A stretch of 64,000 nucleotides of DNA from Microvirga sp. 17 mud 1-3 (GTDB taxonomy: Bacteria; Pseudomonadota; Alphaproteobacteria; Rhizobiales; Beijerinckiaceae). The position numbers were made by a program, and so were the translations under genes. Within the stretch, counting starts at the first letter, position 1; every line of letters starts with the position of its first letter. Shown here in pieces: positions 39,538 through 49,960 of the stretch. The stretch spans positions 1,364,001 through 1,428,000 of the forward strand of contig NZ_CP029481.1 of assembly GCF_003151255.1 (NCBI RefSeq), written 5' to 3'. The notes beneath the pieces were generated by a model. It made no database searches, had not been told where the DNA came from, and saw only the letters and a program-made list of their open reading frames with translations.

Positions 39538-39572
39538 GCCCATACCCTCCCATGTTATCCCAAATCATCCCG
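39538..39572 (+). promoter_or_regulatory. MraZ box array upstream of mraZ
   Basis: Four CCC(A/G) boxes recur with an exact 10-bp period (39539, 39549, 39559 and 39569). Read on the minus strand, the first three are TGGG repeats with even spacing. MraZ is known to bind direct TGGGN repeats with 5-base spacers in front of its own operon. The array lies about 150-180 bases before the mraZ start. The rest of 39407-39720 is a spacer without a gene. Confidence 0.7.
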
Positions 39573-39720
39573 TCGACGATGTCTTCTGAAGGGATGGTCA
39601 GGCCCACACAAGGCACTGGCCGCAAGGTTCAGAACGAGGCGTCCACATCGGCGTCGGGGTGCGGTGGATCTCTTCGATCCGCCGGGGGGCTGACAATCAG
39701 GAGTGCGCGAGCCGCGGCCC

Positions 39721-40218
39721 ATGAACCGCTTCGTGTCCAATTTCACCAACAAGTTGGATTCGAAGGGTCGGGTCTCGATCCCCGCATCCTTCCGCTCGGT
39801 GCTGGCGGCGGATGGGTTCGAGGGGCTCTACGTTCATCCGGCGCTGGATGCGCCGGCATTGGACGCAGGCGGCAACGTGCTCCTGAACGAAATCGATGCG
39901 TTTTTGTCGACGCTGTCGCCCTATTCGGACGAGCGGGATCAGCTGTCGACGGCGTTGTTCGGAACCAGCGAAATCCTGAAAGTCGATCCGGAGGGGCGTG
40001 TCATCCTGACGGAGACGGTGAAAGTACATGCCGGAATCACGGACGCGGTGACGTTCGTGGGGCTCGGTCACAAGTTCCAGATCTGGGAACCCGAGCGTTT
40101 TCGTGCGCATCTGGAGGAGGCGCGCACAAAAATGCGGGACCTGAAAAAGGTTTTAGGCAACCGGGTCATGGAGCAGCGTTCGGTGCAGGACATCTCACCA
40201 GGAGTACGGGGGCGATGA
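39721..40218 (+). CDS. mraZ: Transcriptional regulator MraZ
   Basis: AbrB-like DNA-binding protein and first gene of the dcw cluster, 165 aa. The two half-domains each carry the [13 protein letters not shown] / [12 protein letters not shown] pattern, near residues 13 and 89. It represses or tunes its own operon through the upstream TGGG repeats. I used ATG 39721 (MNRFVSNF), which matches rhizobial relatives; a GTG at 39703 touches the AGGAG site and is unlikely. Its stop lies inside the rsmH start region. Confidence 0.95.
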   Translation: MNRFVSNFTNKLDSKGRVSIPASFRSVLAADGFEGLYVHPALDAPALDAGGNVLLNEIDAFLSTLSPYSDERDQLSTALFGTSEILKVDPEGRVILTETVKVHAGITDAVTFVGLGHKFQIWEPERFRAHLEEARTKMRDLKKVLGNRVMEQRSVQDISPGVRGR

Positions 40219-41264
40219 TGGGACGCGGCGACGGCCCAGGAGCCGGAGCCGCTGGCGGACCGACCCGTCACGTCCCCGTGCTTCTGGCGGAGGTCTGTAC
40301 AGCGCTGGATGCCGCAAGCAGCGGCACGTATGTCGACGGCACGTTTGGGGCCGGCGGCTATACCCGCGCCATCCTGGATGCGAATTCCAAGAACATCGTT
40401 CTTGCCATCGACCGCGATCCCGATGCGATCGCGGGCGGCGAAGCGCTTGTCGCGCGGTACAAGCGTCGGCTCACGCTCGTGCACGGGCGCTTCGGCCAGC
40501 TCGACGAGATTGCCCGGGCGCAGGGCCACGAGAGCGTCGACGGTGTCGTGCTCGATATCGGCGTCTCGTCCATGCAGCTCGACGAGGCCGAGCGCGGCTT
40601 CTCGTTTCGCGGCGACGGTCCGCTCGACATGCGGATGGAGCGCGAAGGCCCGAGCGCGGCAGATCTCGTAAACGAGTCGTCCGAAGCGGAGCTGGCGGAC
40701 ATCTTCTACCATTACGGCGAGGAACGGCGGTCCCGCGCGGTGGCGCGAGCCATCGTCGAAGCACGCCGCCGGAAGGCCTTCGAGACGACCGGCCAACTTG
40801 CGGAACTGGTCGCCTCGCTGATCCGTCAGGAGCCCGGCGGCATTCATCCGGCGACGCGCGTTTTCCAGGGGCTTCGCATTGCGGTCAATGACGAGCTCGG
40901 GGAGCTCGTTCGGGCCCTGCACGCGGCGGAGCGCATCCTGAAGCCCGGCGGGCGTCTGGTGGTCGTGACCTTCCATTCCCTCGAAGACCGCATCGTGAAA
41001 CAATTCTTCGCCACGCGTACAGGGCGCAGCCCAGGCGCATCGCGCCATCTGCCGGGCCTTGCGGCTCCCGAGCCGACATTCGAAGCCATCACCCGGGGCC
41101 CGGTGCTGCCTGGCGACGAGGAGACGGCGCGCAATCCGCGTGCGCGTTCGGCGAAGCTGCGTGCCGGATCGCGCACGCAGGCTCCGGCGCAGGAGCCGTT
41201 GAGCGCCATCACGATGCTCGCGGAATTGCCGCAGACGGCCGACAAGAGGGGAGGGCGCCGGTGA
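40215..41264 (+). CDS. rsmH: 16S rRNA (cytosine(1402)-N(4))-methyltransferase RsmH
   Basis: SAM-dependent methyltransferase (formerly MraW), 349 aa. Family blocks: HVPVLLAEV near 19, [14 protein letters not shown] (SAM motif), [38 protein letters not shown] and [14 protein letters not shown]. Two adjacent ATGs (40215, 40218); the first overlaps the mraZ stop. The stop overlaps the ftsL GTG start by four bases. Confidence 0.95.
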   Translation: MMGRGDGPGAGAAGGPTRHVPVLLAEVCTALDAASSGTYVDGTFGAGGYTRAILDANSKNIVLAIDRDPDAIAGGEALVARYKRRLTLVHGRFGQLDEIARAQGHESVDGVVLDIGVSSMQLDEAERGFSFRGDGPLDMRMEREGPSAADLVNESSEAELADIFYHYGEERRSRAVARAIVEARRRKAFETTGQLAELVASLIRQEPGGIHPATRVFQGLRIAVNDELGELVRALHAAERILKPGGRLVVVTFHSLEDRIVKQFFATRTGRSPGASRHLPGLAAPEPTFEAITRGPVLPGDEETARNPRARSAKLRAGSRTQAPAQEPLSAITMLAELPQTADKRGGRR

Positions 41265-41656
41265 TCCGCCTGCTTCACATCATCGCCATCTCCCTGCTCA
41301 TTGCGTCGGCAGGGTATGCATACTCGGTCAAGTACGACACGCTGTTCTACGTCGAGCAGGTCGCGAAGCTGAAGAGCAAGGTGCAGCGCGAGCGCGACGC
41401 CATCGCGGTGCTCCAGGCCGAGTGGCAATATCTCGACCGTCCCGACCGCCTCCAGGCGGCCGCTGATCAGCATCTCGACCTCCAGCCCCTGAAGATCCAG
41501 CAGCTCGCCCGCCTCTCGGATCTGCCGGACAGGCCGGCCCGCGAAGACGAGATCGGCCGCAAGCTGGAGGCCCTTGGGCTGTTCGGGCCGACCTCGACGC
41601 CCAAGGACAAGAACGCCGACGCCCGTATCCCGACCACGCAAACCCCGAGACGGTAA
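41261..41656 (+). CDS. ftsL: Cell division protein FtsL
   Basis: Bitopic divisome protein, 131 aa. One membrane segment near the N-terminus ([18 protein letters not shown]) is followed by a short coiled coil ([28 protein letters not shown]) and a low-complexity tail. It links FtsQ and FtsB to the FtsW-FtsI synthase. GTG 41261 overlaps the rsmH stop. Sequence is weakly conserved, so identity leans on position between rsmH and ftsI plus topology. Confidence 0.88.
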   Translation: MIRLLHIIAISLLIASAGYAYSVKYDTLFYVEQVAKLKSKVQRERDAIAVLQAEWQYLDRPDRLQAAADQHLDLQPLKIQQLARLSDLPDRPAREDEIGRKLEALGLFGPTSTPKDKNADARIPTTQTPRR

Positions 41657-41661
41657 AGCCC

Positions 41662-43425
41662 GTGCTGCAAAAGTTCGATCCGGATCTGATCGGCCAGAAC
41701 GCCGCACCCCGGCGCGGCGTTCTGGCCCATATGCGTGAACTCTTCCGCCTTCGCGTGGACAAGAGCACCACGCGCGTCGGTTTCACGGCGCTCTGCTTCG
41801 CGAGTTTGTTCTGCGTCATCGGCGGGCGCCTCGTCTACCTCGCCATGACGAGCGACGCATCGAGCGAGGTGCGCCGCGCTACCTCCCTCGAAATTTCCGC
41901 TGCGCGTCCGGATATCGTCGACCGCAACGGCAATATCCTCGCGACGGACGTGAAGATGGTGTCGGTCTTCGCGGAGCCGCGCAACATCATCGACAAGGAC
42001 GAGGCCGTCGAGCTGTTGACGGCGGTCCTGCCCGATCTCGACGCTACGGATCTGCGCAACAAGCTCGGAACCAAGAAAGGCTTCGTCTGGGTCAAGCGCG
42101 AGATCACGCCGCGCCAGCAGGCGGAGGTGCATCGCCTCGGCATCCCGGGCATCGGCTTCCTGCCGGAGAACAAGCGCGTCTATCCGAACGCGGAGGCGGC
42201 CGCTCACGTGCTCGGCTTCGCGAACGTCGACAACGTCGGCATCGCGGGCATCGAAAAATACATCGACAGCCAGGGCCTTCAGGATCTCAACGGCGCGGGC
42301 TTCGCCATCTCGGCCGCGGACCTCAAGCCGGTGCAGCTCTCCCTCGACCTGCGGGTGCAGCATGCTTTGCGCGACGAGCTCGCCAAGGGCATGGCGAAGT
42401 TCAAGGCCAAGGCCACGGCCGGCGCCATCATGGATGTGAACACGGGCGAGATCATCGCCCTCGTGTCGCTGCCCGATTTCGACCCGAACAACCCCGTCGA
42501 CGCGCTGGAGGCGGACCGGATCAACCGCGTCAATGTTGGCGTGTTCGAGATGGGTTCCACTTTCAAGGCCCTGACGGTCGCGATGGCGCTCGACTCCGGC
42601 AAGTACAACATCAACTCGACCCTCGATGCGCGCTCGGGCCTTCGCTACGGCAAGTTCACCATCGGCGATTACCACGCCACGCGTCGCGTGCTGACGGTGC
42701 CCGAGGTCTTCATCCACTCGTCGAACATCGGCACTGCCCGCATGGCCCTCGGCATCGGCGTCGAGGGGCACAAGGCGTTCCTGCGCAAGATGGGCCAGCT
42801 CTCGCGGCTCAAGACGGAGCTGCCGGAATCCGCCGAGCCGATCATTCCGCCCCGGTGGGGCGAACTCAACACCATGACGATCGCGTTCGGTCACGGCCTC
42901 GCGGTGGCGCCGCTCCAGGCGCTGATGGCCGTGGGTGCGCTGGTAAACGGCGGCATGCTGATCACGCCCACCTTCCTCAAGCGTGACGAGGCGGCGGCGC
43001 GCCAGAACGCCCTGCAGGTTCTCAAGCCCGAGACCAGCGAGGCGTTGCGCTACGTGATGCGTCTCAATGCGTCGAACCCGGCGGGCTCCGCCTCCTCGGC
43101 GGCCATCGCGGGCTTCTACGTGGGCGGCAAGACCGGCACGGCCGAGAAGGTCATCAACGGCCGCTATTCGAAGAACAAGAACTTCACCACCTTCACGGCC
43201 ATCGTGCCCTCGGACAAGCCGAAATACGTCTTCCTGACGATCATGGATGAGCCTCAGGCAGTGGAAGGCACTTATGGCTTCTCCACGGCAGGGTGGAACG
43301 CCGGCCCGGTGACCGGAAACATCATCGAGCGCGTGGCGCCGTTGCTCGGCGTGCCGCCGCGCTTCGAGCCGCCGGTCAATCCCTTCCCGCTCATGACGCG
43401 CCTCGGCGCCTGGGGCACCAAATGA
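41662..43425 (+). CDS. ftsI: Septal peptidoglycan transpeptidase FtsI (PBP3)
   Basis: Class B penicillin-binding protein, 587 aa. N-terminal membrane anchor about 32-54, PBP dimer domain, then transpeptidase with SxxK at Ser299-Lys302 (GSTFK), SxN in HSSNIG and KTG at 490-492 (GGKTGTAEK). It cross-links septal wall with FtsW. GTG 41662 starts five bases after ftsL. A proline-rich C-terminal tail ends at the murE start, with four-base overlap. Confidence 0.95.
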   Translation: MLQKFDPDLIGQNAAPRRGVLAHMRELFRLRVDKSTTRVGFTALCFASLFCVIGGRLVYLAMTSDASSEVRRATSLEISAARPDIVDRNGNILATDVKMVSVFAEPRNIIDKDEAVELLTAVLPDLDATDLRNKLGTKKGFVWVKREITPRQQAEVHRLGIPGIGFLPENKRVYPNAEAAAHVLGFANVDNVGIAGIEKYIDSQGLQDLNGAGFAISAADLKPVQLSLDLRVQHALRDELAKGMAKFKAKATAGAIMDVNTGEIIALVSLPDFDPNNPVDALEADRINRVNVGVFEMGSTFKALTVAMALDSGKYNINSTLDARSGLRYGKFTIGDYHATRRVLTVPEVFIHSSNIGTARMALGIGVEGHKAFLRKMGQLSRLKTELPESAEPIIPPRWGELNTMTIAFGHGLAVAPLQALMAVGALVNGGMLITPTFLKRDEAAARQNALQVLKPETSEALRYVMRLNASNPAGSASSAAIAGFYVGGKTGTAEKVINGRYSKNKNFTTFTAIVPSDKPKYVFLTIMDEPQAVEGTYGFSTAGWNAGPVTGNIIERVAPLLGVPPRFEPPVNPFPLMTRLGAWGTK

Positions 43426-44888
43426 CGAAACCGACGACCCTCGGCGATCTTCAGCCTGAAGCGCAAGCCGGTGAGGCAGCCGCGCGTCCCGTCTCCGGAA
43501 TCGCGTCCGACAGCCGGAAGGTGAAGCAGGGTTTTGTTTTCTTCGCCGTGCCGGGCACGAAGGCGGACGGGATGAGCTTCGTCCCCCAGGCCGCAGCCGC
43601 AGGCGCCGTTGCCGTCGTCGGCGAGGCGGAGCGGCCCGCGGACCTGCCGGCAGATATCGCCTTCCTGCGCGTACCTGACGTGCGCCGCGCCCTGTCGACG
43701 GCCGCCTCCCGTTTCTTCCCGCTGCAGCCCGAAAAGATCGTCGCTGTCACCGGGACGAGCGGCAAGAGCTCGGTCGCCGATTTCGTTCGCCAGCTTTTCG
43801 CCGTGCTCGGGCACAAATCCGCGAGCCTCGGCACCCTCGGGGTCATCACGTCGGACGGTGCCGCCTACGGCTCGCTGACCACGCCGGACCCGATCTCGCT
43901 CCACGAGACCCTCGACCGGCTGGCACGGGACGGGGTCACGCGGCTCGCCATGGAGGCGTCCTCCCACGGCATCGACCAGAGGCGGCTCGACGGGGTTCGC
44001 CTGGATGCGGCCGGCTTCACCAATCTCGGCCGCGATCACCTCGATTATCACGGCACGACGGAGGCCTATGCGGCCGCGAAACTGCGCCTCTTCGATACGC
44101 TTCTTCAGCCCGCTGGGCCGGCCATTGTCAACGCGGACGGGCCCTTCGCGGACGTGTTCATGGAGGGCATCCGACGCGCCGGGCGGACGCTCCTGACGAC
44201 GGGTTCCGCCGGCACGACCCTGCGCCTCGTCGCATCGGAGACGGAAGGCTTCGACCAGAGCCTCACCGTGGAGGCCTTCGGCCGGACCTGGCGGACGCGG
44301 CTTCCGCTCCTCGGGCGCTTCCAGATCGAGAACGCCCTCGTGGCGGCCGGTCTCGTCCTCGCGGTCGAGGGTGAGGACAAGGCCGGGGCGGTGCTGGAAG
44401 GGTTTGCCCGCCTCAAGGGCGTCCCGGGCCGCCTGGAGCGGGTCGGCGAAGTCGATGGTGCCCTGTGCATCGTGGATTATGCCCACAAGCCGGATGCGCT
44501 CGCCCATGTGCTCGATGCCCTGCGGCCCTTCACGAAGGGGCGGCTCGTCTGCATCGTCGGATGCGGCGGCGACCGGGACCGGGGAAAGCGGCCCCTGATG
44601 GGTCGCATCGCGATCGAGAAGGCCGATGCGGTCATCGTTACGGACGATAATCCTCGCTCGGAGGATCCGGCGGCGATCCGCGCCGAGGTCATGCAGGGCG
44701 CGCCCGGCGCAACCGAGATCGGCGACCGGGCCGAGGCCATCCGAACGGCCGTAAGGGGCCTTCAAAGCGGCGATGTGCTGGTCGTGGCGGGCAAAGGCCA
44801 TGAAACGGGCCAAATCATCGGCGACCGGACCCTGCCGTTCTCGGACCACGACGAAGTCCGGGCGGCCATTGCGGAGAGGCAGGGATGA
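43422..44888 (+). CDS. murE: UDP-MurNAc-tripeptide synthetase MurE
   Basis: Adds the third amino acid to UDP-MurNAc-L-Ala-D-Glu, 488 aa, cytoplasmic. P-loop GTSGKSS near residue 110, central ligase motifs MEASSHGIDQRRLDG and the C-terminal DNPRSEDP. The DNPR motif is that of enzymes specific for meso-diaminopimelate, as expected in Gram-negatives. ATG 43422 overlaps the ftsI stop; the stop overlaps murF by four bases. Confidence 0.95.
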   Translation: MTKPTTLGDLQPEAQAGEAAARPVSGIASDSRKVKQGFVFFAVPGTKADGMSFVPQAAAAGAVAVVGEAERPADLPADIAFLRVPDVRRALSTAASRFFPLQPEKIVAVTGTSGKSSVADFVRQLFAVLGHKSASLGTLGVITSDGAAYGSLTTPDPISLHETLDRLARDGVTRLAMEASSHGIDQRRLDGVRLDAAGFTNLGRDHLDYHGTTEAYAAAKLRLFDTLLQPAGPAIVNADGPFADVFMEGIRRAGRTLLTTGSAGTTLRLVASETEGFDQSLTVEAFGRTWRTRLPLLGRFQIENALVAAGLVLAVEGEDKAGAVLEGFARLKGVPGRLERVGEVDGALCIVDYAHKPDALAHVLDALRPFTKGRLVCIVGCGGDRDRGKRPLMGRIAIEKADAVIVTDDNPRSEDPAAIRAEVMQGAPGATEIGDRAEAIRTAVRGLQSGDVLVVAGKGHETGQIIGDRTLPFSDHDEVRAAIAERQG

Positions 44889-46318
44889 CCACCCCCTTAT
44901 GGACCCTTGAGGAAATCGCCACGGTGACCGGCGGTCGGATCGGCGCGGGCGTCGTGCCGGCCTCCGGCGCCTCCATCGACACGCGCACTCTTGCGCCGGG
45001 CGATCTCTATTTCGCCATCAGAGGCGACGTGCATGACGGGCACGATTTCGTGCCGGCCGCCCTGGAAAAGGGCGCCTCTGCGGCCGTGGTGTCCGACGAG
45101 AAGGCTGCCGCCTTCAAGGATTCCGGCCGGCTTGTGGTGGTGCCGGACGTGCTGGAGGCCATGCGCCGCCTTGGGCGCGCCGCTCGTGCGCGCAGCCAAG
45201 CCAAGATTGTCGCCATCACAGGATCGGTCGGCAAGACCGGGACCAAGGAGGCCCTGCGCCTCGCCCTCGCCCGGCAGGGCGCGACCCATGCGTCGGTCGC
45301 CTCCTACAACAACCATTGGGGCGTCCCGCTGACGCTCGCCCGGATGCCGCGCGAGAGCGAATTCGGCGTCTTCGAGATCGGCATGAACCATGCGGAGGAA
45401 ATTCTTCCGCTGACCGCCATGGTGCGCCCCCACGTGGCGGTCGTCACCACGATCGAGCCTGTCCATATCGAGTTCTTCCGCTCCATCTGGGGTATCGCCG
45501 ACGCCAAGGGCGAGATCTTCTCAGGACTAGAGCCCGGCGGGACGGCGGTCCTGAACCGGGACAATCCTTATTTCGAGCGCCTGCGCGCCCATGCGCTCGC
45601 GTCTCCGGCCGGGCGCATCCTCACCTTCGGCGAGACCGAGGGGGCGGATATCCGGGCCGAACGGATCGTCGTGAAGCCCGATCTCTCGGTCGTCGAGGCG
45701 CGGGTCTTCGGCCAGCCTCTGACCTATCGGATCGGGATGCCGGGGCGGCACATCGCCCTCAATTCCCTCAGTGTCCTCGCGGCCGCCCATGCGCTCGGCG
45801 CGGACCTTGCCCTGACGGCGCTCGCCTTCTCGGACCTCAAGCCCCCGGTGGGCCGCGGCGAGCGGACCATGCTATCCCTGAGAGACGGGGAGGCGCTTCT
45901 CATCGACGAGAGCTACAACGCCAACCCGGCTTCCATGCGGGCGGCGCTCGCCAATCTCGGCGCGGTGGAGCTTGCGCGCCACGGGCGCCGCATCGCGGTC
46001 CTCGGCGACATGAAGGAGCTGGGGGAGGAGGGGCCCGCCCTCCATGAGGGACTGGTCGAGGCCGTCGAGGCTGGCCGGGTCGACCGTCTCTATGCGGCCG
46101 GCGCCCTGATGGGGCATCTGGTGGAAAAACTCCCGAAGGCCAAGGTGATCGCCCATGCGCCGAGCTCGACCGAGCTTGTCGAGGCCGTGTGCGCCGATCT
46201 GCGTCCGGGGGACGCCGTGATGGTCAAAGGGTCGCTGAGCATGAAGATGGCTTTGGTTGTCAAAGCTTTGAAAGAACGTTACGGCGCTGGCCAGACGAGC
46301 CAAGCGCTGAAAGGATAA
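44885..46318 (+). CDS. murF: UDP-MurNAc-tripeptide:D-Ala-D-Ala ligase MurF
   Basis: Attaches D-Ala-D-Ala to complete the pentapeptide, 477 aa. P-loop ITGSVGKTGTKEAL near residue 110, NNHWGVPLTL and FEIGMNHAEEI blocks, LIDESYNANPASM near 340 and AVLGDMKELGE near 374 are all MurF hallmarks. The P-loop reads GSVGKTG where many homologues have GSSGKTT. ATG 44885 overlaps murE by four bases; mraY follows after three bases. Confidence 0.95.
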   Translation: MTTPLWTLEEIATVTGGRIGAGVVPASGASIDTRTLAPGDLYFAIRGDVHDGHDFVPAALEKGASAAVVSDEKAAAFKDSGRLVVVPDVLEAMRRLGRAARARSQAKIVAITGSVGKTGTKEALRLALARQGATHASVASYNNHWGVPLTLARMPRESEFGVFEIGMNHAEEILPLTAMVRPHVAVVTTIEPVHIEFFRSIWGIADAKGEIFSGLEPGGTAVLNRDNPYFERLRAHALASPAGRILTFGETEGADIRAERIVVKPDLSVVEARVFGQPLTYRIGMPGRHIALNSLSVLAAAHALGADLALTALAFSDLKPPVGRGERTMLSLRDGEALLIDESYNANPASMRAALANLGAVELARHGRRIAVLGDMKELGEEGPALHEGLVEAVEAGRVDRLYAAGALMGHLVEKLPKAKVIAHAPSSTELVEAVCADLRPGDAVMVKGSLSMKMALVVKALKERYGAGQTSQALKG

Positions 46319-46321
46319 TCG

Positions 46322-47407
46322 ATGTTGACCTGGTTGGCTGAGTTCAGCCCCTATTTCAGCCCCCTCAATATTTTCCGCTACATTACATTTCGCACCGGCG
46401 GCGCCACCGCGACGGGGCTTCTCTTCGTGTTCCTGTTCGGGCCCGGAATGATCGCCCTCCTGCGCATGCGCCAGGGCAAGGGCCAGCCGATCCGCGAGGA
46501 CGGGCCGCAATCCCACCTCCTGACGAAGCGCGGTACGCCCACCATGGGCGGTCTCATGATCATGGCCGGCGTGCTGGTCTCGACCCTGCTTTGGGCCAAC
46601 CTCGCCAATCATTATGTCTGGGTCGTGCTCTTCGTCACCGTCGGCTTCGGCGCCATCGGCTTCTACGACGATTACCTCAAGGTGACGAAGCAGTCCCACA
46701 AGGGCTTCTCGGGCCGCTCGCGGCTTGCCATCGAGGCGCTGATCGCAGCGGCCGCCTGTCTCGCCATCTCGTACATGGCGACCCCCGGCCTCGCCAACAA
46801 GCTGGCGCTGCCCTTCTCCAAGGAACTGATCCTCAATCTGGGGTGGTTCTACATCATCTTCGGCGGCTTCGTGATCGTGGGCGCCGGCAACGCGGTCAAC
46901 ATCACGGACGGTCTCGACGGCCTCGCCATTGTGCCCGTGATGATCGCGGCCGGTACCTTCGGGTTCATCGCCTACCTGGCCGGCAACGCCGTCTTCGCCA
47001 ATTACCTGCAGATCCACTTCGTGCCCGGCACCGGTGAGCTTGCGGTCATCTGCGGCGCCCTCATCGGCGCAGGCCTCGGCTTTTTATGGTTCAACGCGCC
47101 GCCGGCGCAGATCTTCATGGGCGACACGGGCTCACTCGCCCTCGGCGGGCTTCTCGGCACCATCGCGGTCGCGACCAAGCACGAGATCGTGCTCGCCATC
47201 GTGGGCGGCCTCTTCGTGCTCGAGATCATGTCCGTGATCATCCAGGTCACGTCCTTTAAGCTCACGGGCAAGCGCGTGTTCAAGATGGCGCCGATCCACC
47301 ACCATTTCGAGCAGCTCGGCTGGACCGAGCCGCAGGTGGTGATCCGGTTCTGGATCGTCTCCGTCGTGCTGGCCCTCGTCGGGCTCGCGACCCTCAAGCT
47401 GCGGTGA
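46322..47407 (+). CDS. mraY: Phospho-MurNAc-pentapeptide transferase MraY
   Basis: Ten-helix membrane enzyme making lipid I on undecaprenyl phosphate, 361 aa. Motifs: GTPTMGG near residue 75, GFYDDYLKV near 115 with the catalytic aspartates, [13 protein letters not shown] near 191, and APIHHHFE near 322. Spacing of three bases from murF and four from murD fits the operon. Confidence 0.96.
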   Translation: MLTWLAEFSPYFSPLNIFRYITFRTGGATATGLLFVFLFGPGMIALLRMRQGKGQPIREDGPQSHLLTKRGTPTMGGLMIMAGVLVSTLLWANLANHYVWVVLFVTVGFGAIGFYDDYLKVTKQSHKGFSGRSRLAIEALIAAAACLAISYMATPGLANKLALPFSKELILNLGWFYIIFGGFVIVGAGNAVNITDGLDGLAIVPVMIAAGTFGFIAYLAGNAVFANYLQIHFVPGTGELAVICGALIGAGLGFLWFNAPPAQIFMGDTGSLALGGLLGTIAVATKHEIVLAIVGGLFVLEIMSVIIQVTSFKLTGKRVFKMAPIHHHFEQLGWTEPQVVIRFWIVSVVLALVGLATLKLR

Positions 47408-47411
47408 GCGC

Positions 47412-48806
47412 ATGATCCCGGTCACCACCTTCGCGGGACAATCGGTTGCGCTCTTCGGCCTCGGCGGGTCGGGGCTCGTGACGGCGCTTGCCCTGAAGGA
47501 GGGCGGAGCGCGGGTCGTCGCCTGCGACGACAACCCCGCCAAGATGGCGGAGGCGCAGGCCAGGGGCATCGAGACCGCCGACTTGCGGGAGGCAGACTGG
47601 TCGCGCTTCTCCGCCCTCATACTGTCGCCGGGCGTGCCGTTGACCCATCCGGAGCCGCATTGGTCCGTGCGGCTCGCGGAAGAAGCCGGCATCGAGATCG
47701 TGGGCGATATCGAGCTCTTTTGCCGGGAGCGCGCGAAGGTGGCGCCAAATGCGCCATTCGTGGCGATCACCGGGACCAACGGCAAGTCCACCACCACGGC
47801 GCTCGTGGCGCATATCCTGCGCCAGGCCGGCCGCGACGTGCAGATGGGCGGCAATATCGGCACGGCGATCCTCTCCCTCGAACCGCCTGCGGGCAACGGC
47901 ATCCACGTGGTCGAGTGCTCCTCCTTCCAGATCGACCTCGCGCCCTCGCTGGCGCCGAGCATCGGCGTGCTCCTCAACATCTCGCCCGACCATCTCGACC
48001 GGCACGGCACGATGGAGAACTACGCTGCCATCAAGGAGCGGCTGGTCGCGAAGGCGAAGACCGCGGTCATCGGCATCGACGACGATCTCAGCCGCGCCAT
48101 TGCGAAAGCTTGCGCTGCGCGAGGCGTCAGGGTCGTGCCCGTATCGGCCGGAAGCACTGGCAACGAGGGCGTCTTCGCCGAGGGGGCGCGGCTGTTCCGG
48201 GGGGCGCCCGACGGCCCCATTCCGGTGGCGGACCTCGACGGCATCCACTCCCTGCGCGGCGCCCACAATGCCCAGAATGCCGCCGCGGCGGTCGCCATTG
48301 CCCAGGCGCTGGGCATGTCCGAGGACGAAATCCGGTCCGGTCTCAGGAGCTTCCCGGGATTGCCTCACCGGATGGAAGAGATCGGCCGCATCGGCGCGGC
48401 CCTGTTCATCAACGACTCGAAGGCCACCAACGCGGATTCCACCGAGAAAGCCCTCAAGTCCTTCGACAACATCCTCTGGATCCTCGGCGGCAAGCCGAAG
48501 GAGGGCGGGATCGAGCCCTTGCGCCCGTACTTCCCAAAGATCCGCAAGGCCTATCTGATCGGCGCCGCCTCCGACGCATTCTCCGAAACGCTGGGGGAGG
48601 GCGTGCCGCATGAGCGTGCCGAGACCCTCGACCGGGCCGTGGCGCATGCCGCGCAGGACGCCGCTGCTCTCAGCGCCCCGGCTGTCGTGCTGCTGTCGCC
48701 AGCCTGCGCGTCATACGACCAGTATCCGAATTACGAGGTGCGCGGGGACCATTTCCGCGAACTCGTCAAAGCACTGCCCGGCATCAACCCCACGATGGGA
48801 GCTTAG
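47412..48806 (+). CDS. murD: UDP-MurNAc-L-Ala:D-Glu ligase MurD
   Basis: Adds D-glutamate to UDP-MurNAc-L-Ala, 464 aa. N-terminal Rossmann part [17 protein letters not shown]-loop [13 protein letters not shown] near 116-128, SSFQIDL block, then [12 protein letters not shown] and [12 protein letters not shown], which are MurD-specific. The order murF-mraY-murD-ftsW is the standard dcw order. ftsW starts five bases later. Confidence 0.96.
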   Translation: MIPVTTFAGQSVALFGLGGSGLVTALALKEGGARVVACDDNPAKMAEAQARGIETADLREADWSRFSALILSPGVPLTHPEPHWSVRLAEEAGIEIVGDIELFCRERAKVAPNAPFVAITGTNGKSTTTALVAHILRQAGRDVQMGGNIGTAILSLEPPAGNGIHVVECSSFQIDLAPSLAPSIGVLLNISPDHLDRHGTMENYAAIKERLVAKAKTAVIGIDDDLSRAIAKACAARGVRVVPVSAGSTGNEGVFAEGARLFRGAPDGPIPVADLDGIHSLRGAHNAQNAAAAVAIAQALGMSEDEIRSGLRSFPGLPHRMEEIGRIGAALFINDSKATNADSTEKALKSFDNILWILGGKPKEGGIEPLRPYFPKIRKAYLIGAASDAFSETLGEGVPHERAETLDRAVAHAAQDAAALSAPAVVLLSPACASYDQYPNYEVRGDHFRELVKALPGINPTMGA

Positions 48807-48811
48807 ACGTC

Positions 48812-49960
48812 ATGGTGTCACGCGCGGAACGTTCGGCCTTCGGCGATTGGTGGTGGACCGTCGACCGGCTGCTCCTGGCCGCACTGGCGATCCTCTCGCT
48901 CGCCGGTCTCGTGTTCCTCATGGCGGGCGGCCCGCCCGTGGCGGAGCGGCTTGGCCTGTCGACCTTCCACTTTGTGAACCGGCAAGTCCTCTTCCTCGTT
49001 CCGGCCCTCGCGATCCTGCTGCCGGTCTCGTTCCTGTCCCTCCGCCATGTGCGGCGGCTTGCGCTCCTCGTCTATTTCACCGGCATGGCGCTCATCCTCC
49101 TGGCCTTCCAGTTCGGCCCGGAAATCAAGGGCGCCCATCGCTGGATCATGATCGGGCCGCTCGGCATCCAGCCTTCCGAATTCGTGAAGCCCGCCTTCGT
49201 GATCCTGGCCGCCTGGGCCTTCTCTGAAGGCGCCAAGCGCAAGGACATGCCGGGCGCGCTGCTCGCCTTCCTGATCCTTCCGGCCACCATCGTGCCCCTG
49301 ATCCTCCAGCCGGATTTCGGCCAGACCATGCTGATCACCGCCGTGTGGTGCGGCCTGTTCTTCGTGGCCGGCCTGCACTGGTTCTGGGTGATGGGCCTCG
49401 GCGGCGCGGGCCTGGTCGGCGTCGTGGCGGCCTATGAGTTCCTGCCGCACGTGCGCGCCCGCATCGAGCGCTTCATGGACAAGTCCTCCGGCGACACCTT
49501 CCAGGTCGACATGGCGATGGAATCCTTCTCCCGCGGCGGCTGGCTCGGGCGCGGCCCGGGCGAGGGCTCGGTGAAGCGCATCCTGCCCGACGCCCATACG
49601 GACTTCATCTTCGCCGTCACGGCCGAGGAATTCGGCATCGTGGTCTGCATCGGCCTGCTGCTCCTCTTCGCCTTCATCGTCCTGCGCGGCCTGACGCTTG
49701 CCCGCCGCAACGAGGATACGTTCTGCCGCCTTGCGGCTACCGGCCTCGTCATGATGTTCGGCCTTCAGGCTGCCATCAACATGATGGTGAACGTCCACCT
49801 CATGCCCGCCAAGGGCATGACGCTGCCGTTCATCTCCTATGGCGGTTCGTCCCTGCTGTCGCTGGCGCTCAGCATGGGCTTCCTCATCGCCCTCACGCGG
49901 CGCCGCCCGCGCGCCGAGACCATGGACTACTTCACGCAAGGCTCGGCGGCGCGTTCATGA
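48812..49960 (+). CDS. ftsW: Septal peptidoglycan glycosyltransferase FtsW (SEDS)
   Basis: Polytopic SEDS glycosyltransferase that polymerises lipid II with FtsI, 382 aa. Motifs RWIMIGPLGIQPSEFVK near residue 110, QPDFGQTM near 167, SRGGWLGRGPGEGSVK near 236 and MTLPFISYGGSSLLSLALSMG near 337. The short cytosolic N-terminus precedes the first helix. It overlaps murG by four bases. Confidence 0.96.
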   Translation: MVSRAERSAFGDWWWTVDRLLLAALAILSLAGLVFLMAGGPPVAERLGLSTFHFVNRQVLFLVPALAILLPVSFLSLRHVRRLALLVYFTGMALILLAFQFGPEIKGAHRWIMIGPLGIQPSEFVKPAFVILAAWAFSEGAKRKDMPGALLAFLILPATIVPLILQPDFGQTMLITAVWCGLFFVAGLHWFWVMGLGGAGLVGVVAAYEFLPHVRARIERFMDKSSGDTFQVDMAMESFSRGGWLGRGPGEGSVKRILPDAHTDFIFAVTAEEFGIVVCIGLLLLFAFIVLRGLTLARRNEDTFCRLAATGLVMMFGLQAAINMMVNVHLMPAKGMTLPFISYGGSSLLSLALSMGFLIALTRRRPRAETMDYFTQGSAARS

